Part shown: one piece after another, positions 52,738 through 64,000 of the stretch | Numbering within the stretch: the stretch's first letter is position 1 | Layout: every line of letters begins with the position of its first letter | Source of the DNA: Euleptes europaea | Lineage: Eukaryota > Chordata > Lepidosauria > Squamata > Sphaerodactylidae | NCBI RefSeq assembly: GCF_029931775.1 | Contig: NC_079322.1 | Location: forward strand, 78,739,326-78,803,325 | Direction of reading: 5' to 3' | DNA length: 64,000 nucleotides | The notes under the pieces: generated by a model | Seen by the model: the letters and a program-made list of their open reading frames with translations, nothing else | Database searches by the model: none | Told to the model about the DNA's origin: nothing | Program-made: the position numbers and the translations under genes

Positions 52738-53097
52738 TACCGTCTAGACAATAGGAAGAATTTCCTAACGGTTAGAGCGGTTCCTTGGTGGAACAGGCTT
52801 CCTCGGGAGGTGGTGAGCTCTCCTTCCCTGGAGGTTTTTAAGCAGAGGCTAGATGGCCATCTGTCAGCAATGCTGATTGTATGACCTTAGGCATGAGAGG
52901 GAAGGCATATCTTGGCCATCTTCTGGGCACGGAATAAGGGTTACTGGGGGTGTGGGGAGAGAGGTAGTTGTGAATTTCCTGCATTGTGCAGGGGGTTGGA
53001 CTAGATGACTCTGGTGGTCCCTTCCAACTCTATGATTCTATTGCCCCTTCAGCCCTTGCTCAAGTCAAAACAGGATCCCTGCTGTTAAAAAACCAGC
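52738..53097. repeat. Inverted duplication, right arm
   Basis: Sense CR1 3' end (to about 53042) followed by ttgccccttcagcccttgct and caaaacaggatccctgctgt, the reverse complement of the flank at 51752-51808. Confidence 0.8.
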
Positions 53098-53302
53098 AGT
53101 GGTTGACTGGGCTAGAAGGAGTTCATAACTCCTGAGTGCCGACTACAATTCTTGCTTCCGAAGACCTGTCACATGGACAGCTCTTTCTGTCTCTCTCAGC
53201 ACCTTCCAGCTGGACCTGCTGGAACAAATGAAAGGCCAATCTAGGCCAGCATCGTATCAAGAGGCAACCCAGCTGCTGTTGAAGACCCTACTGCAGCCTG
53301 AG

Positions 53303-53500
53303 GGTTGCCAATCTCCAGGTGGGGCCTGGAGACCTCCAGCAATTGCAGTTACTCTCCAAACAACAGAGATGAGTTCCATCGGAGAAAATGGCTGCTTTGA
53401 AGAGTGGGCTCTAGGGCACTGTACCCTGCTGAGGTCCTATTGCTTTCCAAACTCTGCCCTCCCCAAGCTTTACCCCCAAATCTCCAGGAATCTGCAGCTG
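53303..53500 (-). mobile_element. MITE, antisense
   Basis: gagggttgccaatctccagg, ggagaaaatggctgctttga and ccccaaatctccaggaatct. The 3' terminus is decayed. Confidence 0.6.
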
Positions 53501-54543
53501 GAGGTCCCATTTAGCCATCAGGGCTAGTAGTTATTGCTAGGCCTTGAAATGGATTGATCTCCCTTTCGAACGATCTGTGTCAATGGGCCACCCCTGCACA
53601 TAGTGGCATGAACTAATTCCAGGCGTGAAGCTCTCTCTCTCTCTCTCTCTCTCTTGTTCGCCTGCTCTGAATCTACCGCCCACCAATTGCACCGAGTGAC
53701 CCAGTTGTGCCAGGAAAGAGAGCATTCTCTGCTTTTCTCCACATGCATACTTTTATATACCTGTCCCCCCCTTAGTTGTCTTTTTTTCTAAATTTAGAAA
53801 AGCCCGAGCGCTTTAGCCTGTCCGCGTGGGAAGGGAGCTTCAAACCCTTGACTGCTTTGGCTGCCCGTTCCCACACCTTTGGCAGCTTTAAGGGACAGCC
53901 TTCTTGAGATGGGCAACGAAAATAAATAATGAAGAAAGAACCCGGCCTCCTTTATCTATTTGGGTACCCAGGCCCCCCTTGGCGTGGCTTGGCAGCCGGT
54001 CTGGCCCCAGCGAAGAAACCCCTCTGAATTCTGGTCCTATCAGTCTCCCCGTTGTGATGGTTTGCTGGAAGCTGAATGTTGTGTCCTCTCGGCAGCACCG
54101 GCCCACCCCCTTTTAAAAAACAAAACAACCTACTCCACCACAGCTGGCCTCAGCCACAAAGGACAGGCTTGTTCTGGGACCCCAGATGGAATGGAGCTCA
54201 CAACCATCACACGGCACTTTTGGGGGGCTGCTTTAGCATACAATCAGTACCATGCGTTCAGTTACACTGATCCTCTTTCCTTTGTCCCTGACTGATTTCA
54301 CACATTTCCAAAGATTTGCCAGTGGGGTAACAGTGCATGGCTGAAAAAGGATTTGAAAGTTAAAACGTCTTGACTCCCTGCAGATTTGCTGGAGGAGAGA
54401 CGAAGCCGCGCTGCTGAGGCAGACTTCCGTGGCAGGAGCCTTCCCTTCCCCTTCGACCCCAGCGCCCTCAGAGTGACCAGACTCGGCTCACAGCTGAACT
54501 CCGAGGCAGCATCCCCCAGGAGGCCAAGGGATTTCTTTCCCGT

Positions 54544-54630
54544 CACCCTTTTGCCTAGTCCCTTTAACTGGAGATGCCGGGGGTTGAACCTGGGACCTTC
54601 TGCATGCCAAGCAGATGCTCAACCACTAAG
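54544..54630 (-). mobile_element. tRNA-Ala SINE head fragment
   Basis: ctttaactggagatgccggg and tgaacctgggaccttctgca, ending tcaaccactaagg. Confidence 0.75.
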
Positions 54631-55169
54631 GACATGAAAGGCCTGCAGCAGCTGAGAAGCCACGAAAGGCCTGCGTGCTCCCCTCATGAAGATGAGGTGT
54701 CCTCCTAGGTGCGGAAACGCATCTTGGATTTAAGAGCTATATATTTCTACAGCATGCCCACCGTGGCTCTAAAAGCATTTCACTCATTCAAAAAGAGAAA
54801 ATATTTCACGGGAGCTATTTTTAGCACTCTCCGAAATTTCTGATGATTTCACTGGAAAAACTGGGGGGAAAGGCCTCAGAGGAAAAAAAAACACACAGAA
54901 AAACCTCCCCCCCCCCATTTTTTCCTGGGCCTTCACATCTCTCGGCACATGTCAAAATGCCACACATCGTCCAAAGCCCAAATCTCCCCACGTCATCATC
55001 AGCTGCACTCTGGATCTAGAAGGATGCGATTCCGACAGCCCTTCCTTGAGCACAATTAGGGCCGACAGCACTAAAATGGCTCCCATTTACATGTTTGGCA
55101 CGAACCTGTCAGCCCCCCTCCTCCGCTCCCCCTTCCCTGGCACTGAGGAAGCGGGAACCGCCAAAGGCC

Positions 55170-55227
55170 AGCGACAAAGGACAAAGGCCGTGTTTTTTAG
55201 CGACAAAGGACAAAGGCCGTGTTTTTT
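55170..55227. repeat. Perfect 29-bp tandem duplication
   Basis: agcgacaaaggacaaaggcc plus gtgtttttt occurs twice in a row without a change. Confidence 0.9.
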
Positions 55228-55699
55228 AGCGGTCAGCTGCTTTCTGGAGGGACGCATGCAATTTTTTTAGAAGGGGGAACAGCCCGGTGCCTGAAAAGCC
55301 AGGTGAAAAGAGGTCTTTCCGCAACGTGGCTAAGGGAATTCGTGGAGCATCTGCCCCTTAGCAACAGCCCTTCCTTCTCTGCCAATCAGCAGTGGGGAAT
55401 GCCTGCACGCGGGGAGGGGGGGCACAGACAGGCCTGGCAGAATCTCCGAGGAGGAGAAGCTGCTGCTGCCGGCTTGCGGCCAACCAAGAGCCCCCCCCCC
55501 CACACACACACGTGGGTTCATTTCTTGCAAGACACTTCATCAGAGCTGGCTGCAGACGGCCGGGAGGTGTTCCAGTGCTCTTGTCTTTCAACAGAACTGG
55601 AGACGGGGCGTGTCAGTACCAAGGCTGCCTTCTGCCCATAAATACAGACACCTATTCAACCTGCCCCTTGGCCAAATCTGCCTCTCATAAGGAAGTAGG

Positions 55700-55880
55700 T
55701 TAAGAACATAAGAAAGGTCCTGCTGGATCAGACCAAGGTCCATCCAGCCCAGCAGTCTGTTCACACAGTGGCCAACCAGGGGCCTCCCAGAAGCCCACAA
55801 GCAAGACGGCTGCAGCAGCACCATCCTGCCTGTGTTCCACGGCACCTAAGATAATAGGCATGCTCCTCTGATCCTGGAGA
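55700..55880 (-). mobile_element. CR1-type LINE 3' fragment
   Basis: Antisense taagaacataagaaaggtcc to ctcctctgatcctggagag. A second copy begins immediately afterwards. Confidence 0.8.
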
Positions 55881-56150
55881 GAACATAAGAAAAGCCCTGA
55901 TGGATCAGACCAAGGTCCATCTGTTCACACAGTGGCCAACTAGGTGCCTCTAGGAAGCCCACAAACAAGATGACTGCAGCAGCAGAATCCTGCCTGCGTT
56001 CCATAGCACCAAATATAATAGGCCTACTCCTTGGATACTGGAGAGAATAGGTTAGCAACATGACTAGTAGCCATTTTGACTAGTAGCCATGAATAGCCCT
56101 CTCTATGAACACATCCACTCCCCTCTTCAAGCTTTCCAAGGATGCCACAC
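55881..56150 (-). mobile_element. CR1-type LINE 3' fragment
   Basis: Antisense aacataagaaaagccctgat to cactcccctcttcaagctt. Tandem with the previous copy, in the same orientation. Confidence 0.8.
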
Positions 56151-56189
56151 ACTGCCTCAGACCAGGCAGCTCCATGCCATGGGGCACAT

Positions 56190-56432
56190 CTGGATTTATT
56201 TATTTACTTCATTTAAACCCCCACCTTTCTCCTCAATGGGGACCCAAAGTGGCTGACCTCATTCTCCTCTTCCACTGTATCCTCACAACAATCCTGTGAG
56301 GTGGGTTAGGCCGAGAGAGTTTGACTGGCCCAAGGTCACTCAGCGAACTTCCATGGCAGAAGTGGGGATTCGAACCTGGGTCTCCCAGATCCCAATCCCC
56401 ACACTCTAACCACTAAACCACACTGGCTCTTT
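56190..56432 (-). mobile_element. Sauria-type SINE
   Basis: Antisense tail ggatttatttatttacttca, body ggcccaaggtcactcagcga and head aaccacactggctct. Confidence 0.75.
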
Positions 56433-56475
56433 CTTTGAACAAGCAGCTTTTCGCTGAAGTATACCTCTCCTTGCT

Positions 56476-56680
56476 AGGAAAAAGTCATGCTAGGAAAAGT
56501 TGAGGGCAGCATAAAAGAGGAAGTCCCAACAAGAGATGGATGGACTCTATAAAGGAAGCCGCAGCCCTCAATTTGCAAGATCTGAGCAAGGCTGTCATAG
56601 TTAGGACATTTTGGAGGACGTTGATTCATAGGGTCGCCATGAGTTGGAAGCGACTTGAGGACACTTAGTACACACATACC
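56476..56680 (+). mobile_element. Bov-B LINE 3' end
   Basis: gttgagggcagcataaaaga, caagagatggatggactcta and gggtcgccatgagttggaag then cgacttgaggacactta. The 3' part of the same region as at 24190-24440. Confidence 0.75.
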
Positions 56681-56867
56681 TCTCCAATATTCCAGGCTCA
56701 AAGAGAATTCAAACTGCATATCTTGGGTGTTCAAACTGGTTCAGCAGCTGCAAAGCTTTTACGTGGAAAACACCCCCCCCACACACATCCACACAGTTTT
56801 CTACCAGCTGAGGTCAAGAGTGGCAGCAATGTGGGAAATCTGAACCCGCATGTCTTCTGCCAACACC

Positions 56868-56968
56868 CAGACTCCCACCCACTTCCTAAAAACACCTGGT
56901 GGGCACCAGGAAAAGTGTTGGCAGGTGCTATGGCGCTCACGGGCACCACACTGGGGAATCTTGGGCTA
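56868..56968 (-). mobile_element. hAT-like MITE fragment
   Basis: acccacttcctaaaaacacc, gtgggcaccaggaaaagtgt and caccacactggggaatctt match the right part of the element at 48538. Confidence 0.5.
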
Positions 56969-56984
56969 GAGAGTCATTTTAGGA

Positions 56985-57090
56985 TTTGGCAGACCTGGGT
57001 TCAAATCCCCACTGTGCCATGAAGCTCATGGGCCTATCTTGGGCCAGCCATTCACTCTCAACGTAGCCTTCTTTGTGAGGATAGAATGGG
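56985..57090 (+). mobile_element. Sauria-type SINE, decayed
   Basis: cagacctgggttcaaatccc, atgaagctcatgggcctatc and tgaggatagaatgggg. Confidence 0.55.
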
Positions 57091-57094
57091 GAAG

Positions 57095-57740
57095 GCAGAA
57101 CCCCTGGGAGCTGCCCTGACGACAGTTGGGCAGCTGGATTCTGGACCAGCTGCCGTCTCTGGGCTGTCTTCAACTGCAAGGGCAGCCCCATGTACAGCCA
57201 ATTACAGTAGTCCAACTGCACGGTCACAAAAGCACATATCGGAGATGCCACATATGCTAAGTCTAAGAAATGAGAGAGTTGGCAAACCAGACGCAGGCGA
57301 CAGAGGGCACACCTGGCCACTGCACCACCCTGCTTTTCAAACAGCCAGGTTGTGTCCAGGACCACCAAGCTTTCAACTGGCTCTGCAAAAGCCAATGCCA
57401 CTCCATTCAAAACAAGTGGATCCAATCCCCCCAGAATATCAGCCTCCCCCAACGGCATTGCCTCTGGCCTGGATTCAGCTTCAGTTTGTCCTGCCTTAGA
57501 CACGACTACAGTCTCCGAGCACTTTCAGAACCAAGACTGACTCACCTAGAGGCTCAGATAACAAAATATAGAGCTGGGTGTCACCTTTATAACACCACAC
57601 ACCCCAAAGCTCCAGACGATCTCATTCAGCACCCTCATATGTGTACAGAAGAGCATGGGTTTGAGAACGGAACCCTGTGACACTCCACAAGACAAATCCC
57701 AACTAGAAGTCCACGGCGCCCCTGAGGACATCCCTGGGTG
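57095..57740 (-). mobile_element. L2 LINE reverse-transcriptase fragment
   Basis: The minus strand encodes CGVSQGSVLKPMLFCTHMRV (family GVPQGSVLSPLLF), then after frame breaks VTVQLDYCNWLYMGLPLQLK and QLVQNPAAQLSSG (family VTSRLDYCN.LY.GLP, QLVQNAAARLL). Old and broken. Confidence 0.8.
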
Positions 57741-58772
57741 TGTCGTGGTATCCCAAGCACTCAAGAGTTTTGTTTCCAGTTCGGATCAAAAACGTTTTTT
57801 TATAAATGATCCTCAAAAAGTTTGGTTTGTCCACACTGGACTTCACAGCAAGCTGGAGGGAATTTGCCTATCTCCAGCCATTGTGGGTGGTGGAAAGGGC
57901 AGAACAGATATATTTAAATAAAATAAGCAAATCTCATAGTTGGGAGCAGCAGGTGGCCACAGACCTCCCCCTTCAGAGGCGGTGCAGTGCCCGGCCTCCA
58001 GGAAGTGTCAAGACTTGAAAAGAGCAGTTGGGTGGTCCAGAGGATGCCCAACCATGCCACCCACTGACTAACCCTGTGGCTGCCACCTCTATTTACACTG
58101 TCTTGCAGCCTCAATAAAATCCAAGCCCAGACATCTTTCTGAAACCTGTTCCGGCTTGCTTTTGAAAGTTAGTTTCGTCAGAGTGGCTAGAAATCTCTAC
58201 TAGATACATCCTGGAACTCACAAAACTGCAATTGAAAAGAGATCCTTGCGGGAATGATTAGTTAAAACAGTTCAGAATGGGCTTAAGGTTGTTGTAGATA
58301 CACCCAGGGAGCTCAGAACCCATGTGAAGAAGGAACTGGACCATGGAGAAGCCAAGCAGCAAACTCCATTCTGAGACAACTGAAGTAGTATCCTCTGTCC
58401 ACAATCTCCAATACAAGCATGTACACTTGCTGTGTGTCCCAAGCAGAGAACAGAAAACACACATGCATGACTGGTTTAAGAAACCATTGTATAAACACAC
58501 AAGCAAACACTTGTGTCTTAAAATTGCCCACATCTTATCCAAAAGGGGCTGTACTAATGAGTGTGATCTAAAGACGAGAAGTTATCGCTCAGTGAAGGAG
58601 AGATTCTGAGCAGAGGAGACAGCAGGTTGGTGGTACATAACAAACAGTTCCCTAGCATTTGTGTCAGAAGAAAAGCCAAATCCTTTGACACTGATGAGCA
58701 GCTGAAATGCACGGAGCCCTCAAAAAGCAATGCACGCAGAGAGAGACAGCCATGCTCTCCGAAGCCTCCTCA

Positions 58773-60986
<2,214 letters not shown>

Positions 60987-61141
60987 CTTGGCTTTGGTGG
61001 CGGCCGAAGCCAAAGCGGCAGCTGCGGCAGTTGCGACATTCCCTTCAGAGATTTCGTGCTCTGCTCTCTTCTTCCCAGCATCGCTCTCCTTGTCTTTGCC
61101 CACATCAAGGTTCTCCTTGTTCTCTTCCACTTCCCTCTCAT
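60987..61141 (-). CDS. SMARCC1: SMARCC1 exon (acidic linker to Ala-rich helix)
   Basis: Acceptor AG at 61143-61142 and donor GT at 60986-60985 (AAG|GTTTGT). Two bases complete the GAT codon from the previous exon; then 51 codons run from EREVEENKENLDVGKDKESD through AGKKRAEHEISEGNVATAAA to AALASAATKAK. The HEISEGNVATAAAAALASAA block is the start of the conserved SWIRM-associated helical region of BAF155; the charged part before it varies among species. Confidence 0.95.
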
Positions 61142-61962
61142 CTAAACAAAATGCTTCCAGTTAGCCTCATACGTCCCCCCCTTGGTCACCGCCGCAGTTG
61201 TCATGACACCAACCTCATGATCGGGGGGGGGGGGGAGGGGACACTCAACTTCTAGCATAAAAGAGGGTCAGAAACAAAACCACCCTCAACTAATTCACCC
61301 CTTCCTTACATTAACTGCTTATCAACTCGCAAGCCCTTGTTAGAACAGCTGAGGAAACAAACACCTTGTGAGTTGCTCTGCCTTCACTCTAAAAGGGAAT
61401 ATAGTGCCGTGCATCTGTTAAAAAACGTTCCCTATCAATTGAGAAAATAAGAGACTTTGGCCTCCTAACGTCTATCGTCCCTTCCAGGGGCGTGTTTCTG
61501 CATGGCAACTCACAGGGTGCCTTTGTTGCGCTCTCTTCCTGTCCTTGCGAATTTATCACCTGACCATCTCCCTCGTCTTCTTACTAGCGGTCACAGCCGC
61601 AGTGTATTTTCAGCAAGCGGTTTGCTATTGCACTTTCTTCCCACTCCTCTACCTCAGTACTAACCCCCCCTCCCAAAATACCAATAGGTTGTGCCTTGCC
61701 ACTCCACTCAGGTAAGTGTGGTACCTTCCTCCGAAGCGCAACCCATTACATAGACAATATTAGTTATTCAAATACCCACAGGCAAAATTATTCCAAAGCA
61801 CAGAAAAATATCCAAGTATCTTGTGAGGAAATGTGGGCTCTGAAAAAGGATATTATAAACTCTCAGGACATGAGGGACTCCATCTTAACCACATGTCAAG
61901 GGACAATGGGAGGTCCCAACTCTGCGAACTAAAGTAATGATGGACTTTAAATGTTACATCTT

Positions 61963-62220
61963 AATCATAGAATCATGTGTTAGAATGGACCACCAGGGTC
62001 ATCTAGTCCAACCCCCTGCACAATGCAGGAATTTCAAAACTACCTCCCCGCCACACACCCAGTGACCCCTACTCCATGCCCAGAAGTTGGCCAAGGTGCC
62101 CTCCTTCTCATGGTCTGCCTCTCATGAACTGCCTAAGGTCATAGAATCAGCACTGCTGACAGATGGCCATCTAGTCTCTGCTTAAAAACCTCCAGGGAAG
62201 GAGAGCTCACCACCTTAATG
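61963..62220 (-). mobile_element. CR1 LINE 3' fragment
   Basis: Antisense aatcatagaatcatgtgtta, then gggtcatctagtccaacccc to ggaaggagagctcaccacct. It has a small internal duplication around 62110-62130 (ctcatggtctgcctctcatg). Confidence 0.85.
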
Positions 62221-63168
62221 GGCTACTAGACTGTCCCAATTCAACATCTGTTAGGATAAGTATTGAATTGAGGGTTCATAGGACCCCGTGTTTGCACCTT
62301 TTATTTGTAACTTGTTCAGCCTGATGCTTCAATAAACCACATCTACTTTTTGTTTTTATTAAACTTTGTTACGCTTTGAATGCTGGGTGCCTGAACTGTA
62401 AAACGCACCATGCCTGCTTGGCCTTGCTGTCCAAACAGCCGGAAAGGGGAGGGGCAGCAAGTCAGCTTGCCATCTCTTGAGCCTGACAGCTCACAATTCT
62501 GAATGCGATTGATCGTTCCCACGCTAGCCGGTGCAAGTGAAGCACAAGATGCAACAACTAGGTGGACCTTCTAAATGGCAATGTCGATACAGAGTGCAAA
62601 TCTATCTAGCGGGGAATTTGTTGTTGGTGGCAGTTACTGCCGGGGGGTGGGGGGGAGAGGGAGAGACAGATTGATTTACCCCCTGGGAGTAAGGGAAGGC
62701 AATGCTGGGCAGAGACCTGGCATGGCCACATGCCTTTTCCAAGCTCTCAGGATCGGGCCTGCTCCTTCACATATCTAAACTGCAGAAAACTGTAAGACAC
62801 ATAACAAGTTGCCCCTTGACTTGGAAGCATGGAAGGCAACAGAGGACACCCCGCTCACCTATTCTTTTGGATTAGGGCTGAACCAATGGCTTAGCAATAC
62901 AGAACGAGCAGGTTCCATTTACATAAGCCTGGACTGGTTTAGCTCAGCTTCCATCAACCAGAGTACACAACCAAGATGAAAAGAGTTCCAAAATGAAGCA
63001 TGAAAGGATAGCAAATCAAGATTTAGCGGCTCAGCCAGGTTGCGAGACGAAGCCTGAATATTTAGTGCTGTGCTCTGAAGCAGGCCAAGCTCCAAGAAGG
63101 GCGAAACGCCGATAACAGCTAAATTTAGGGGACAGTCCGAGCACAACGGAGAGCCTTTTAGAGGCAAC

Positions 63169-63381
63169 ACATGAAGCTGCCTTATACTGAATCAGACCAT
63201 TGGTCCATCAAAGTCAGTACTGTCTACTCTAACCGGCGGCAGCATTCCAGGGTCTCAGATAGAGGTCTTTCACATCACCTACTTGCCAAGTCCCTTTAAT
63301 TGGAGATGCTGCCAGGGACTGAACCTGAGGCCTTCTGCATGCCAAGCAGATGTTCTACCACGGAGCCACAGCGCCTCCCCA
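63169..63381 (-). mobile_element. tRNA-Ala-derived SINE, full length
   Basis: Antisense acatgaagctgccttatact to ccacggagccacagcgcctc. It sits directly next to the donor of the SMARCC1 exon at 63412-63523. Confidence 0.85.
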
Positions 63382-63411
63382 ATGTGAGGAGGGTGAAGCC
63401 GCATTCCCTAC

Positions 63412-63523
63412 CTGGTTTGGGATCCAGAGGGACTTCACCATCTTGCTCCTTTTCTGCGTGTCTCTCCTCTTCTCCTTCCAGTACCTTGTTTCCATCCATT
63501 TCACTCTCCCCTTTGTTTTCAAC
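63412..63523 (-). CDS. SMARCC1: SMARCC1 exon (acidic linker)
   Basis: Acceptor AG at 63525-63524 and donor GTAGGG at 63411-63410. It reads in phase 0 as VENKGESEMDGNKVLEGEEE, RHAEKEQDGEVPLDPKP plus one base G, which joins AT of the next exon to give Asp. The composition matches the long Glu/Lys/Asp-rich linker of BAF155 between the SANT domain and the coiled coil. Conservation at sequence level is low there, so identity rests on frame, phase and position upstream of certain SMARCC1 exons. Confidence 0.85.
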
Positions 63524-64000
63524 CTAGAATTTACAAAAGGAGAATGAAACAGAAACAATCCTTCAAATGTTGGCATGTTTCTCAGTGTCACCCCAAAGAG
63601 ATGCATCAGAGATTATGAAATTTTAAGGTTCCCTTAGTATCTTTTCTTAAAGGTTCCAACTGACAATCAGTTAATGGTTTACTTCCAACAGATAAAGTAG
63701 CAGCAAGTAACCATGGAGGTATGCTACAGCAGCACAAGAAAACAAAGGACATCGATGCACAAGAAACCCCCAACTTTTTAATTGCTAGAGATGCAAATGG
63801 CAGCTGATTTTAGCGAAAAAGAGAGTGATGCCAGCTGGACCCCATTTTGATCTCTTTGGAAAGCCCAGCCTGGCGGCTTTCACTGCGCAGACCAGAAGAG
63901 AACGGCCTCAGAGTGAATGCCATTGTTCAGTTCAGATGGTCAATTGTCCAAGCCACTGACCAAAACAATGAATGAAAATACACCAAATTCATTCCGGCAC
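63524..64000 (-). other. SMARCC1: SMARCC1 intron, 3' part (contents)
   Basis: A+T-richer unique-looking sequence with no repeat or exon that I can identify. The remaining upstream SMARCC1 exons (SWIRM and SANT domains) lie beyond the right edge. Confidence 0.7.

Larger units (their letters stand above)
61142..63411 (-). other. SMARCC1: SMARCC1 intron (contents)
   Basis: Contains a CR1 fragment (61963-62220) and a tRNA-Ala SINE that ends 30 bases before the upstream exon's donor (63169-63381). 61145-61960 and 62225-63165 show nothing recognisable. Confidence 0.75.

Noticed and set aside
63075-63110. A further hammerhead-like motif (CTGAAGC ... GAAACGCC)
   Set aside because: The core box is not CTGANGA, the hairpin pairs poorly, and no palindrome with UC follows GAAA.

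Overview
The window is vertebrate nuclear DNA, most likely from a squamate reptile (a lizard). Two spliced genes lie on the minus strand in the order CSPG5 - SMARCC1, the arrangement I know from human 3p21. The repeats fit a squamate: tRNA-headed SINEs of the Sauria type, a tRNA-Ala-derived SINE, 5S rRNA-derived SINEs, Bov-B, L2, many 5'-truncated CR1 LINEs and Penelope-like retroelements. Species-level identity cannot be read from the sequence.

Layout. 1-20620 holds CSPG5 (neuroglycan C, a brain transmembrane chondroitin sulfate proteoglycan with an EGF domain). The start codon is at 20620 in a CpG island. The coding exons are 20527-20620, 17421-18945, 10695-10883, 4300-4453 and the first 40 bases of the last exon at 1-40. 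All junctions have AG/GT and the phases agree. Exon 4 keeps an internal in-frame donor that gives the two known cytoplasmic isoforms. 20621 to about 31845 is intergenic and filled with repeats. From about 31845 to the right edge lies the 3' end of SMARCC1 (BAF155, SWI/SNF core subunit): a 1.95 kb 3' UTR and six coding exons (33808-33893, 36154-36324, 50992-51253, 58824-58958, 60987-61141, 63412-63523) encoding the last 306 residues.

Introns and spacer are dominated by transposable elements, many nested. The most notable structures are: a 1.3 kb Penelope-like element in the last SMARCC1 intron with 13-bp target duplications and inverted ends carrying hammerhead-ribozyme-like motifs; a second Penelope-like remnant and several solo terminal fragments with related motifs; an inverted duplication with about 360-bp arms and a segmental duplication inside SMARCC1 introns; and paired perfect RFX X-box palindromes in a 74-bp tandem repeat in a CSPG5 intron. 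No other protein-coding gene, functional tRNA, rRNA gene or CRISPR array was seen.
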